A stretch of 64,000 nt of DNA from Aurelia coerulea. Lineage: Eukaryota > Cnidaria > Scyphozoa > Semaeostomeae > Ulmaridae. The notes beneath the pieces were generated by a model. That model searched no databases and was not told the origin of the DNA. It was given only the letters and a program-made list of their open reading frames with translations. The translations under genes and the position numbers were made by a program. Each line of letters starts with the position of its first letter. The stretch's first letter is position 1. Shown piece by piece: positions 23,192 to 36,358 of the stretch. The stretch covers positions 10,861,001-10,925,000 of the forward strand of contig CM076948.1 in the NCBI GenBank assembly GCA_039566865.1, written 5' to 3'.

Positions 23192-26100
23192 ATATCAATG
23201 CTCACCGAGTTCACAGCTAAATGTATCAATCCTCAACTTAGATACACATACCTTGCATTTAGAAATCATACACCAAATACCGGAGATACAAGCTTGCAAA
23301 GTCAAAATTTACATATATCATTGCTCACCGAGTTCACAGCTAAATGTATCAATCCTCAACTTAGATGCATATACCTTGCATTTAGAAATCATACACCAAA
23401 TACCGGAGATACAAGCTTGCAAAGTCAAAATTTACAGATATCATTGCTCACCGAGTTCACAGCTAAATGTATCAATCCTCAACTTAGATGCATATACCTT
23501 GCATTTAGAAATCATACACCAAATACCGGAGATACAAGCTTGCAAAGTCTAAATTTACCGATATCATTGCTCACCGAGTTAACAGCTAAAAGTATTAATC
23601 CTCAACTTAGATGCATATACCTTGCATTTAGAAATCATACACCAAATACCGGAGAAACAAGCTTGCAAAGTCAAAATTTACATATATCATTGCTCACCGA
23701 GTTCACAGCTAAATGTATTAATCCTCAACTTAGATGCATATACCTTGCATTTAGAAATCATACACCAAATACCGGAGATACAAGCTTGCAAAGTCAAAAT
23801 TTACAGATATCATTGCTCACCGAGTTCACAGCTAAATGTATCAATCCTCAACTTAGATGCATATACCTTGCATTTAGAAATCATACACCAAATACCGGAG
23901 ATACAAGCTTGCAAAGTCAAAATTTACAGATATCATTGCTCACCGAGTTCACAGCTAAATGTATCAATCCTCAACTTAGATGCATATACCTTGCATTTAG
24001 AAATCATACACCAAATACCGGAGATACAAGCTTGCAAAGTAAAAATTTACAGATATCATTGCTCACCGAGTTCACAGCTAAATGTATCAATCCTCAACTT
24101 AGATGCACATACCTTGCATTTAGAAATCATACACCAAACACCGGAGATACAAGCTTGCAAAGTCAAAATTTACAGATATCATTGCTCACCGAGTTCACAG
24201 CTAAATGTATCAATCCTCAACTTAGATGCATATACCTTGCATTTAGAAATCATACACCAAATACCGGAGGTACAAGCTTGCAAAGTCAAAATTTACAGAT
24301 ATCATTGCTCACCGAGTTCACAGCTAAATGTATCAATCCTCAACTTAGATGCATATACCTTGCATTTAGAAATCATACACCAAACACCGGAGATACAAGC
24401 TTGCAAAGTCAAAATTTACAGATATCATTGCTCACCGAGTTCACAGCTAAATGTATCAATCCTCAACTTAGATGCATATAACTTGCATTTAGAAATCATA
24501 CACCAAATACCGGAGATACAAGCTTGCAAAGTAAAAATTTACAGATATCATTGCTCACCGAGTTCACAGCTAAATGTATCAATCCTCAACTTAGATACAC
24601 ATACCTTGCATTTAGAAATCATACACCAAACACCGGAGATACAAGCTTGCAAAGTCAAAATTTACAGATATCATTGCTCACCGAGTTCACAGCTAAATGT
24701 ATCAATCCTCAACTTAGATGCATATACCTTGCATTTAGAAATCATACACCAAACACCGGAGATACAAGCTTGCAAAGTCAAAATTTACAGATATCATTGC
24801 TCACCGAGTTCACAGCTAAATGTATCAATCCTCAACTTAGATGCATATACCTTGCATTTAGAAATCATACACCAAATACCGGAGATACAAGCTTGCAAAG
24901 TCAAAATTTACAGATATCATTGCTCACCGAGTTCACAGCTAAATGTATCAATCCTCAACTTAGATGCATATACCTTGCATTTAGAAATCATACACCAAAC
25001 ACCGGAGATACAAGCTTGCAAAGTCAAAATTTACAGATATCATTGCTCACCGAGTTCACAGCTAAATGTATCAATCCTCAACTTATATGCATATACCTTG
25101 CATTTAGAAATCATACACCAAATACCGGAGATACAAGCTTGCAAAGTCAAAAATTTACAGATATCATTGCTCACCGAATTCACAGCTAAATGTATCAATC
25201 CTCAACTTAGATACACATACCTTGCATTTAGAAATCATACACCAAATACCGGAGATACAAGCTTGCAAAGTCAAAATTTACATATATCATTGCTCACCGA
25301 GTTCACAGCTAAATGTATCAATCCTCAACTTAGATACACATACCTTGCATTTAGAAATCATATACCAAATACCGGAGATACAAGCTTGCAAAGTCAAAAT
25401 TTACATATATCATTGCTCACTGAGTTCACAGCTAAATGTATCAATCCTCAACTTAGATGCATATACCTTGCATTTAGAAATCATACACCAAATACCGGAG
25501 ATACAAGCTTGCAAAGTCAAAATTTACATATATCATTGCTCACCGAGTTCACAGCTAAATGTATCAATCCTCAACTTAGATGCATATACCTTGCATTTAG
25601 AAATCATACACCAAATACCGGAGATACAAGCTTGCAAAGTCAAAAATTTACAGATATCATTGCTCACCGAGTTCACAGCTAAATGTATCAATCCTCAACT
25701 TAGAAACACATACCTTGCATTTAGAAATCATACACCAAATACCGGAGATACAAGCTTGCAAAGTCAAAATTTACAGATATCATTGCTCACCGAGTTCACA
25801 GCTAAATGTATCAATCCTCAACTTAGATGCATATACCTTGCATTTAGAAATCATACACCAAACACCGGAGATACAAGCTTGCAAAGTCAAAATTTACAGA
25901 TATCATTGCTCACCGAGTTCACAGCTAAATGTATCAATCCTCAACTTAGATGCATATACCTTGCATTTAGAAATCATACACCAAATACCGGAGATACAAG
26001 CTTGCAAAGTCAAAATTTACAGATATCATTGCTCACCGAGTTCACAGCTAAATGTATCAATCCTCAACTTAGATGCATATACCTTGCATTTAGAAATCAT

Positions 26101-29100
26101 ACACCAAACACCGGAAATACAAGCTTGCAAAGTCAAAATTTACAGATATCATTGCTCACCGAGTTCACAGCTAAATGTATCAATCCTCAACTTAGATGCA
26201 TATACCTTGCATTTAGAAATCATACACCAAATACCGGAGATACAAGCTTGCAAAGTCAAAAATTTACATATATCATTGCTCACCGAGTTCACAGCTAAAT
26301 GTATTAATCCTCAACTTAGATGCATATACCTTGCATTTAGAAATCATACACCAAATACCGGAGATACAAGCTTGCAAAGTCAAAATTTACAGATATCATT
26401 GCTCACCGAGTTCACAGCTAAATGTATTAATCCTCAACTTAGATGCATATACCTTGCATTTAGAAATCATACACCAAATACCGGAGATACAAGCTTGCAA
26501 AGTCAAAATTTACAGATATCATTGCTCACCGAGTTCACAGCTAAATGTATTAATCCTCAACTTAGATGCATATACCTTGCATTTAGAAATCATACACCAA
26601 ATACCGGAGATACAAGCTTGCAAAGTCAAAAATTTACATATATCATTGCTCACTGAGTTCACAGCTAAATGTATTAATCCTCAACTTAGATGCATATACC
26701 TTGCATTTAGAAATCATACACCAAATACCGGAGATACAAGCTTGCAAAGTCAAAATTTACATATATCATTGCTCACCGAGTTCACAGCTAAATGTATCAA
26801 TCCTCAACTTAGATGCATATACCTTGCATTTAGAAATCATACACCAAATACCGGAGATACAAGCTTGCAAAGTCAAAAATTTACATATATCATTGCTCAC
26901 TGAGTTCACAGCTAAATGTATTAATCCTCAACTTAGATGCATATACCTTGCATTTAGAAATCATACACCAAACACCGGAGATACAAGCTTGCAAAGTCAA
27001 AATTTACAGATATCATTGCTCACCGAGTTCACAGCTAAATGTATTAATCCTCAACTTAGATGCATATACCTTGCATTTAGAAATCATACACCAAATACCG
27101 GAGATACAAGCTTGCAAAGTCAAAAATTTACATATATCATTGCTCACTGAGTTCACAGCTAAATGTATTAATCCTCAACTTAGATGCATATACCTTGCAT
27201 TTAGAAATCATACACCAAATACCGGAGATACAAGCTTGCAAAGTCAAAATTTACATATATCATTGCTCACCGAGTTCACAGCTAAATGTATCAATCCTCA
27301 ACTTAGATGCATATACCTTGCATTTAGAAATCATACACCAAATACCGGAGATACAAGCTTGCAAAGTCAAAAATTTACATATATCATTGCTCACCGAGTT
27401 CACAGCTAAATGTATCAATCCTCAACTTAGATGCATATACCTTGCATTTAGAAATCATACACCAAATACCGGAGATACAAGCTTGCAAAGTCAAAATTTA
27501 CAGATATCATTGCTCACCGAGTTCACAGCTAAATGTATCAATCCTCAACTTAGATGCATATACCTTGCATTTAGAAATCATACACCAAACACCGGAGATA
27601 CAAGCTTGCAAAGTCAAACATTTACATATATCATTGCTCACCGAGTTCACAGCTAAATGTATCAATCCTCAACTTAGATGCACATACCTTGCATTTAGAA
27701 ATCATACACCAAATACCGGAGATACAAGCTTGCAAATTCAAAATTTACAGGTATCATTGCTCACCGAGTTCACAGCTAAATGCATCAATCCTCAACTTAG
27801 ATGCATATACCTTGCATTTAGAAATCATACACCAAATACCGGAGATACAAGCTTGCAAAGTCAAAATTTACATATATCATTGCTCACCGAGTTCACAGCT
27901 AAATGTATCAATCCTCAACTTAGATGCATATACCTTGCATTTAGAAATCATACACCAAATACCGGAGATACAAGCTTGCAAAGTCAAAATTTACAGATAT
28001 CATTGCTCACCGAGTTCACAGCTAAATGTATCAATCCTCAACTTAGATGCATATACCTTGCATTTAGAAATCATACACCAAATACCGGAGATACAAGCTT
28101 GCAAAGTCAAAATTTACATATATCATTGCTCACCGAGTTCACAGCTAAATGTATCAATCCTCAACTTAGATGCATATACCTTGCATTTAGAAATCATACA
28201 CCAAATACCGGAGATACAAGCTTGCAAAGTCAAAATTTACATATATCATTGCTCACCGAGTTCACAGCTAAATGTATCAATCCTCAACTTAGATGCATAT
28301 ACCTTGCATTTAGAAATCATACACCAAATACCGGAGATACAAGCTTGCAAAGTCAAAAATTTACAGATATCATTGCTCACCGAGTTCACAGCTAAATGTA
28401 TCAATCCTCAACTTAGATGCATATACCTTGCATTTAGAAATCATACACCAAATACCGGAGATACAAGCTTGCAAAGTCAAAATTTACATATATCATTGCT
28501 CACCGAGTTCACAGCTAAATGTATCAATCCTCAACTTAGATGCAGATACCTTGCATTTAGAAATCATACACCAAATACCGGAGATACAAGCTTGCAAAGT
28601 CAAAATTTACAGATATCATTGCTCACCGAGTTCACAGCTAAATGTATCAATCCTCAACTTAGATGCATATACCTTGCATTTAGAAATCATACACCAAACA
28701 CCGGAGATACAAGCTTGCAAAGTCAAAATTTACATATATCATTGCTCACCGAGTTCACAGCTAAATGTATCAATCCTCAAATTAGATACAGATACCTTGC
28801 ATTTAGAAATCATACACCAAATACCGGAGATACAAGCTTGCAAAGTCAAAATTTACATATATCATTGCTCACCGAGTTCACAGCTAAATGTATCAATCCT
28901 CAACTTAGATGCATATATCTTGCATTTAGAAATCATACACCAAATACCGGAGATACAAGCTTGCAAAGTCAAAATTTACATATATCATTGCTCACCGAGT
29001 TCACAGCTAAATGTATCAATCCTCAACTTAGATGCATATACCTTGCATTTAGAAATCATACACCAAATACCGGAGATACAAGCTTGCAAAGTCAAAATTT

Positions 29101-31107
29101 ACATATATCATTGCTCACCGAGTTCACAGCTAAATGTATTAATCCTCAACTTAGATGCATATACCTTGCATTTAGAAATCATACACCAAATACCGGAGAT
29201 ACAAGCTTGCAAAGTCAAAAATTTACAGATATCATTGCTCACCGAGTTCACAGCTAAATGTATCAATCCTCAACTTAGAAACACATACCTTGCATTTAGA
29301 AATCATACACCAAATACCGGAGATACAAGCTTGCAAAGTCAAAAATTTACAGATATCATTGCTCACCGAGTTCACAGCTAAATGTATCAATCCTCAACTT
29401 ATATGCATATACCTTGCATTTAGAAATCATACACCAAATACCGGAGATACAAGCTTGCAAAGTCAAAAATTTACATATATCATTGCTCACCGAGTTCACA
29501 GCTAAATGTATCAATCCTCAACTTAGATGCATATACCTTGCATTTAGAAATCATACACCAAACACCGGAGATACAAGCTTGCAAAGTCAAAATTTACATA
29601 TATCATTGCTCACCGAGTTCACAGCTAAATGTATTAATCCTCAACTTAGATACACATACCTTGCATTTAGAAATCATACACCAAATACCGGAGATACAAG
29701 CTTGCAAAGTAAAAATTTACATATATCATTGCTCACCGAGTTCACAGCTAAATGTATCAATCCTCAACTTAGATGCATATACCTTGCATTTAGAAATCAT
29801 ACACCAAATACCGGAGATACAAGCTTGCAAAGTCAAAAATTTACATATATCATTGCTCACTGAGTTCACAGCTAAATGTATTAATCCTCAACTTAGATGC
29901 ATATACCTTGCATTTAGAAATCATACACCAAATACCGGAGATACAAGCTTGCAAAGTCAAAATTTACATATATCATTGCTCACCGAGTTCACAGCTAAAT
30001 GTATTAATCCTCAACTTAGATGCATATACCTTGCATTTAGAAATCATACACCAAATACCGGAGATACAAGCTTGCAAAGTCAAAAATTTACAGATATCAT
30101 TGCTCACCGAGTTCACAGCTAAATGTATTAATCCTTAACTTAGATGCATATACCTTGCATTTAGAAATCATACACCAAATACCGGAGATACAAGCTTGCA
30201 AAGTCAAAAATTTACATATATCATTGCTCACTGAGTTCACAGCTAAATGTATTAATCCTCAACTTAGATGCATATACCTTGCATTTAGAAATCATACACC
30301 AAATACCGGAGATACAAGCTAGCAAAGTCAAAATTTACATATATCATTGCTCACCGAGTTCACAGCTAAATGTATCAATCCTCAACTTAGATGCATATAC
30401 CTTGCATTTAGAAATCATAATACACCAAATACCGGAGATACAAGCTTGCAAAGTCAAAATTTACAGATATCATTGCTCACCGAGTTAACAGCTAAATGTA
30501 TCAATCCTCAACTTAGATGCATATACCTTGTATTTAGAAATCATATACCAAATACCGGAGATACAAGCTTGCAAAGTCAAAATTTACCGATATCATTGCT
30601 CACCGAGTTCACAGCTAAATGTATCAATCCTCAACTTAGATGCATATACCTTGCATTTAGAAATCATAAACCAAACACTGGAGATACAAGCTTGCAAAGT
30701 CAAAATTTACAGTGCACCCTAAACCAGAGGTATAAGATATCATTGCTCACCGAGTTCACAGCTAAATGTATCAATCCTCAACTTAGATGCACATACCTTG
30801 CATTTAGAAATCATAAACCAAACACTGGAGATACAAGCTTGCAAAGTCAAAATTTACCGATATCATTGCTCACCGAGTTAACAGCTAAATGTATCAATCC
30901 TCAACTTAGATGCACATACCTTGCATTTAGAAATCATACACCAAATACCGGAGATACAAGCTTGCAAAGTCAAAATTTACCGATATCATTGCTCACCGAG
31001 TTAACAGCTAAATGTATCAATCCTCAACTTAGATGCACATACCTTGCATTTAGAAATCATACACCAAACACCGGAGATACAAGCTTGCAAAGTCAAAATT
31101 TACAGTG
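23192..31107 (+). repeat. Satellite array, 123-bp unit, about 64 copies
   Basis: Unit: ATATCATTGCTCACCGAGTT ... CAACTTAGATGCATATACCT ... CCAAATACCGGAGATACAAG CTTGCAAAGTCAAAATTTAC. Nearly every unit has AAGCTT. Most units are 123 bases (3 x 41); about 15 units between 25.1 and 30.3 kb have an extra A (CAAAAATTTAC, 124 bases). Variants (CAGATATC or CATATATC, ACACCGG or ATACCGG, TATTAATCC or TATCAATCC) are distributed in patches. The last units (after 30.5 kb) are more diverged, one with an extra GTGCACCCTAAACCAGAGGT. Confidence 0.95.
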
Positions 31108-31489
31108 CACCCGAAACCAGAGGTTTTGACAAAGGGCCTAACCATGATTTGTATCATGGACATTTTCCAAAGCACCTGTAAACTTTAGTTTTCAGTTTTT
31201 TGCTTTTGAAAAGAATAAAAGACACATGGGCATGGCCCTGATTAAATGAATGTGATAAAAATGTGGTAAGAATGATAAAGTCGTGGCACACCTCCAAAAT
31301 AAGCGTGCACGTGCTTCTTTTCCTTGTCTTTGATACAAAACACTTGGGATGGAACGCAATGCACGGACCGATTCCTTAGAAGAAAAGCCATTTCGAGAAC
31401 AATTGAAGCGATACAAGGTTTAATTCTTTTCAAAAATAAAAACTAAAATTTCAGAGTTGAAAATTGAAAATTCTTTTGCGAAATGTTTG

Positions 31490-31938
31490 GGTTACACGAT
31501 ACCGGATTGCTTTTCGCATCGGATTGGTTTCAACCCATCTGCGTCAAAATCGCACCGATTTCATTGCAGTACATGACACCGGATTGCCATGAACCCATTT
31601 TTGATTGCAGTTACACGACACCGAGTCACCCTGCACTGCAAAGTCTAAATCTATTGTCTTTGGCAACTGCGAAGCCCAAATGGAGTGGGGTCACATCGGA
31701 TTGGTGCAGTTACACGAGCAAACGGAGTGGGGTCACACCGGACTGGTGCAGTTACACGAGATGGAATGCGGAGCGGAGTGCATCGGATTCATTTTCACCT
31801 CACCCCCAGAGCGGAGTGGTTTCACTCCGCGAAAACGGAATGGAGTGACACCGGATTGCCTCGGTGTCGTGTAACTGCACCCCCCTATCCGATGCGAAAA
31901 GTAATCCGGTGTGTAATGAATCCAGTATCATGTAACTG
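31490..31938. mobile_element. MITE built from GTTACACGA / ACCGGATTG motifs
   Basis: The left end GGTTACACGATACCGGATTG then TTTTCGCATCGGAT is mirrored by ATCCGATGCGAAAAGTAATC ... ATCATGTAACTGG at the right. Inside, GCAGTTACACGA and ACACCGGATTG or their variants recur at least six times with GGAGTGGGGTCACA phrases. It sits in the loop of the 9-kb element. Confidence 0.65.
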
Positions 31939-32954
31939 GGGCCTAAATCATGGCTAGGCCCTTTCTCAAAACCTCTGGTTTCAGGTGCACTCCAAATTTT
32001 TACCTTGTGAACTCATATCTCCGGTGTTTGGTGGACGATTGTGAAATGCAAGGCATGTGCTTTTAAACTGAAGATCGGCAAATGTAACTATGAACTAAAA
32101 AAATCCCGAAATTTTATGGTTTTGTTCCCTTGTTCGGTCAAAAGGGGGTACTTTTTTATGAGACACCCGGTATTTTGTTAGCCAAACATTTAGAAACAAT
32201 TGAGGCCTTTTAAATTTAAGTCTTGAACCCCTGATGAAGGTAGGAATTATCATTTTATTGATTGAAAAGCCATCAAAAGACAAAATAAAGCTGTCATCCA
32301 TGCAATTGAGTCGTTCATGAGATCCTCAAATGGAACAGCAACCATGAAACCCAAAGCAAATAGATCGTTCACTGACCATTACCTGGGTTTGTAATTATGT
32401 AAAATTAAGTTTACCCAATGAAGAACTATAACTGTGGTCCAAAGACTTTCCATGACCATGCTATGCATACCATTAAATGTAAATAGTCACCTTGTTTTCA
32501 AGTAACATTTTGAATTCGATGTTCTTTAAGTACAAGTTAGTTCTTTAGTTAGAATGCAAGTTCATTCTGAACAGAATTCAGGGATGCTGTTTAAACCAGT
32601 GAAATATCTTATGATCCTACTTGCAGGAAATTTCGGCTAGATTTCGAGGGAAATTCTGATTTTTGAATTTTGCTGCCACGAAGAAAAACTTTTTTTCCAA
32701 CCCTGGCTTTGACGGCGAATAACTACATCACGACGAATGAATACTTCACGACGAAGCAGGGTTTTAGTAACGTCTCAGCACTGTCCCCGGCAGTTATGGC
32801 CATTTTATGCTTATAAGTATTTTGAGATCTCGTCTCGTTTGCTAATCATATTACATATAAACAAGCCAATAGAAATGAGATTAAGCGGTGAAGGTGAAGT
32901 TGCGGTTTTTAGCGCCAAGCGATGGGATCACAGAAGCAGAATAGGCTTAATCGA

Positions 32955-33062
32955 GTCCGCGACCCCTTGTCATGACGCTGAAGTGATGGGGCTCTACCTG
33001 GGATCGAACCCGGTCCACCTGACTGTTGTGGCTGCAATGTCAGAGGATTACACCACTGCGCC
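32955..33062 (-). repeat. tRNA-derived SINE head, interrupted
   Basis: On the minus strand GGTTCGATCCC (33000-33010) is a good RNA polymerase III B box. Upstream, if the MITE at 33063-33387 and one copy of its 8-bp duplication are removed, the sequence reads TGGCGCAGTGG, a perfect A box, about 40 bases away. No proper acceptor stem or anticodon arm is evident, so it is a SINE head rather than a tRNA gene. The tail end is undefined. Confidence 0.6.
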
Positions 33063-33387
33063 CCCGGGGGGTTACTTGACCAGGTTTTGGTCGGGGACGT
33101 GCCATCGAAGTTTCAAAAACATACCCGTTCCTTATACCAATTTTGCGAAAAAGTATACCCGACCTTATACCAATTTTGCGAAAAAGTATACCTGACCTTA
33201 TACCAATTTTCCATAAAAGTATACCAAAATCGTTCCTTAAACCAAAATCGCGAAAATCGATACCGTTCCTTATACCAAAATCGTGAAAATCGATACCGTT
33301 CCTTATACCAAAATCGCGAAAATCGATACCCTTCCCGATGGCACGTCCCCGTACCCAAAATATGTGAAGTACCCCCCCCCCCCCGGG
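33063..33387. mobile_element. hAT-like MITE with internal 30-bp minisatellite
   Basis: Ends CCCGGGGGGTTACTT and the inverse (GAAGTACCCCC...CCCGGG) with a perfect 8-bp duplication ACTGCGCC (33055-33062, 33388-33395). The interior is about six units of a 30-31-base repeat (CCTTATACCAATTTTGCGAA and CCTTATACCAAAATCGCGAA types). Confidence 0.85.
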
Positions 33388-33545
33388 ACTGCGCCACAAT
33401 AGGAAAACTTCAATATGCGATCAAAAGCTTGAATACGTATTCTCTCTGGGGGCAAAATATGAAACTAGAACGGAAAATAGTCTATCGTCTAGTCATTTCC
33501 AGTTCTCTCGGCAATTCATAAACACAAAGAATTCTTAATAAGCAC

Positions 33546-33674
33546 CTGCTTTACAGCGTTTATCAGGGATAGGCCATCAACATCATCAGGCGCTGATTCC
33601 TGCTCTCCTGTCAAATCTTCAATACTTTCAACACATTGCGGTTCTGCTATAACAATATTTTCCCCTTCTGTCAC
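33546..33674 (-). CDS. ESRP-like protein, exon 2
   Basis: A 129-base exon, 43 codons, phase 0 at both ends; acceptor TATCAATATTCTAG, donor CAG|GTGCTT (weak). It codes VTEGENIVIAEPQCVESIED, then LTGEQESAPDDVDGLSLINA and VKQ. In ESRP this matches the variable acidic part after the second strand of the domain (the human QLHEVLVRPD ... ALRQF region, from memory), with the final helix running into exon 3. If the donor is not used, the frame stops nine codons later (33516). Confidence 0.65.
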
Positions 33675-33675
33675 C

Positions 33676-36358
33676 TAGAATATTGATAAAATACATTAGT
33701 TTCCAATCCAGTAGGCCAAAATTATATCTATATCATATGAATAGTACAACAAAAGTTTTAAGGAAATTAACAAATAAACTTGTAAATTGGAAAAAAGACA
33801 TTTCTTTCAAGAGTTCGTCAGGTGAAATTTTGAAAATTTCCGACGTGTTCTTTAGCAACAAAGAGTACTATTTCAAAGTTACCCTGTCAAATCAAGATTG
33901 AAATTGGTAGATTCCTTCAATCGATGATTCTTTCTTAAAAAAGAACGCAAGTAAAGTAACACAAGGCAGTTACAGAAGATTTTGAAACCGAGCCTGGAAA
34001 CATTTTCTGAATTTCACTGCACTTGCGATTACATCAGTTTATGTTTTCTTTTATGTGAAGGTGTGACTGTGCATGTAAGCAAGCAGCACTCTGTGAATTC
34101 CATTTATTGCTAGTTTTCAAGATATAGGTGTGCTTGAAATTGCTTTTTGGTTATTATTTTAATTTTAAGACCCAAGGTAATCAGCTCATTGAAAATTTCT
34201 AATCTATTTGATTACAGAAGCAACCTTGAATCATAATGATGAAAGCATTTTAATCAAGCCCTCAAAAAATCAAAATATTCTGAAATCACGAGAAATCAAA
34301 TTTGATACGATCAATAATTAAGCAAAGGGAATGATGAAAAATTAATGTTAACACAGTTATACGATAATTACATTAAAGTCAGCTGCTGAATGCAACAAGA
34401 TTCTCCTGTTCCATCTGGAAAAGGAGTACATCTTATATTTATAATTAAAATACTTTTTGGTTAAGACCAGTATCCAAAAAAAGCCTGTCTGCAGTTAACA
34501 GCAATAAACAAAGTAATTTGGAAACAGCAGCGAGACGCATTTCTAATGACATTTCGGTCTGAAGTTTCGCAGGAGAATAATCCGAGTAACAAGCTTCTGC
34601 AGATCCAACTGAACTTTTCGTGAAGATGCCGGCCGATGATGCTGGTAAACATGAAGTCGCAAATCATTCGTGTCAAAATCTAGTCAACTTGAGCGCTACT
34701 AAAACTACCGGGCGTTGGGCATTATACCCCTCACATATACTACAAAGAATAGTTCTTAGCTAAAAAGACCTTGATGCGGAAAAGGTCTCTGAGTTTTCCT
34801 GGGCTTTTCCTATAATTTACAGAGCTATCAGATTGGGGTTGTAGGGGGTGGAAGCATGATCACCGCAAAACCGACAAAATATTTCAGAAAACCTGAAAAA
34901 CTGTCTCTAGATTCAGCCAATACCGTCAAATATTTCAGAAAACCTGAAAAACTGTCTCTAGATTCAGCCAATACCGCCATTACATCTTTCTGCGCTTTGC
35001 ATGGAGAATGTCATTTAATATACCCGTGAAGAAGGTAAACGAACATAAACATTTAGGAATTACCTATCTTTTTCATCAGCTATCTCTAAGACAAGAAAGG
35101 GCATTGGTTTGCTGAAATATCTCTCCAAATTTAACGAAGTATATAAGCTCTACGTTGTGCAGCACACGACTGCCTCAGCCTTGGTATCATTTCTGTGAGC
35201 CGCAAAACTGAAAGCTAATCCAAATGCCTTAGATTCACTCGTAGACGTGCAAAATATTGGAATTCTCTCAAAATTATATCGAACTGAATATTTCTTTCAT
35301 AGCTCTATCTTAAATTTTGAAACAACCTTACCTTCTAAAAACATATTCAATGAAGAAATCTGCAAACCGTCGAGAGAGGAAGGAACCGCAAAACCACATT
35401 TTTACATTTAAAACCGTACAACCGACCTAAAAAGGGACGAAAACCTAAAAACGTCAGCCCCTACAACCGCCACTTTAAGTGTTTCATCATCAAAAATATT
35501 GTCACACGACATAATAATCCCATATTTGGCGAGTGGTGACAGAGACAATCCCAACGACTGTAATAATTCTCGATAATTCTTCTTTCTTACTTGATTGTAA
35601 CAAGATTGGCATGAAACAACTCAGACCCTGGGGACGAAGTTACAAACAACTGGTCTCTGCAAAGGCATTCATGTGATGTATATTTTTTCTAAATTTGCTT
35701 CGGTCAGCAATCATAATGTCTGTTACATTATTTACTTTGATGACGTCATGTTAACATAGAAAAATAAAAATTTCACAAACGTACTGCAACTAGATAGTCT
35801 CTACATTCATTTCTTTTTTCAAGTTTTAAATTTTTCAAAGGCTGGACACGAAAATCCTTAGAAAGCAACTAAAAGAAGCCAGTTTCTAATTTTTTTTGTT
35901 AATTCCTAGTTAACTGGCCATGGAGATTCCAAATAAAGATGACACCATTTCATTTTTGACCAGTAGTGGATATTCGATGACATCAGCAATGAATAGGTAG
36001 TCTTAGAAAGTGATATGACCATATCTCACCCTTCGTTTGTCTCATTTATTTGAAAATACCGAAGCTCAATCGGAAACTGAACCGTCCTTGATTGGACTTT
36101 TTGAATGATGCATAAGTTTTTGCACTTTGATGAGATTTTGGCAAAGAATTATGACGTTATTGGTCCTATGATGTCAGGAGTTCCAATTTCTTGAAATACC
36201 TTGAAGCATTTTCTGATAGGTCATTTTCCAGATATAAGCAACTAACAGAAGTAAAATAGAAGCACTGTGATATGAATTGAATTAAAGGGGCCTGTGCAAC
36301 ATAGAGCCTTTGCGCGCCAACTATCGACTTTCTGATTATCAGAGAGTAACATGGCTAC
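33676..36358. other. Intron 1, left part: no gene
   Basis: AT-rich. It contains a 51-base direct duplication (34880-34930, 34931-34981; ATTTCAGAAAACCTGAAAAA core). GGTTGTAGGGG near 34847 and CCCCTACAACC near 35459 are a possible inverted end pair. Phrases near 35500-35750 (CATATTTGGCGAGTGGTGAC, GATGACGTCATG) resemble the inner part of the piggyBac-like elements below. Confidence 0.45.

Larger units (their letters stand above)
23174..32170. mobile_element. 9-kb mariner-like element with an expanded arm
   Basis: The left end GCGGGTGTCTCA (23174) and right end TGAGACACCCGG (to 32170) are inverted, each next to TA. Read in reverse, the right arm (about 31985-32100) contains one diverged copy of the 123-bp unit: AGTTCATAGTTACATT..., CATGCCTTGCATTT, CCAAACACCGGAGATA. 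This copy is followed by GGAGTGCACCTGAAACCAGA, which matches the DNA just after the array on the left (31105-31150). So the satellite is the left arm of this element amplified about 64-fold. Confidence 0.75.

Noticed and set aside
23198..30722. Very long open frames (up to 686 codons) in the repeat array
   Set aside because: They follow from a 123-bp unit without stops; the same DNA is open in two frames, switches frame at every 124-bp unit, and shows no start, splice or domain logic.
23192..31107. CRISPR-like array
   Set aside because: The whole 123-bp unit is repeated without unique spacers, and the setting is an intron in animal DNA.
32985..33062. Functional tRNA gene
   Set aside because: B box is good, but there is no cloverleaf with acceptor stem and anticodon arm, and the A box is split by a MITE; SINE head is the better reading.
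33683..33901. Plus-strand frame ending in FFSNKEYYFKVTLSNQD
   Set aside because: Protein-like in part but no domain, no clear splice sites, and antisense next to a better-supported exon.
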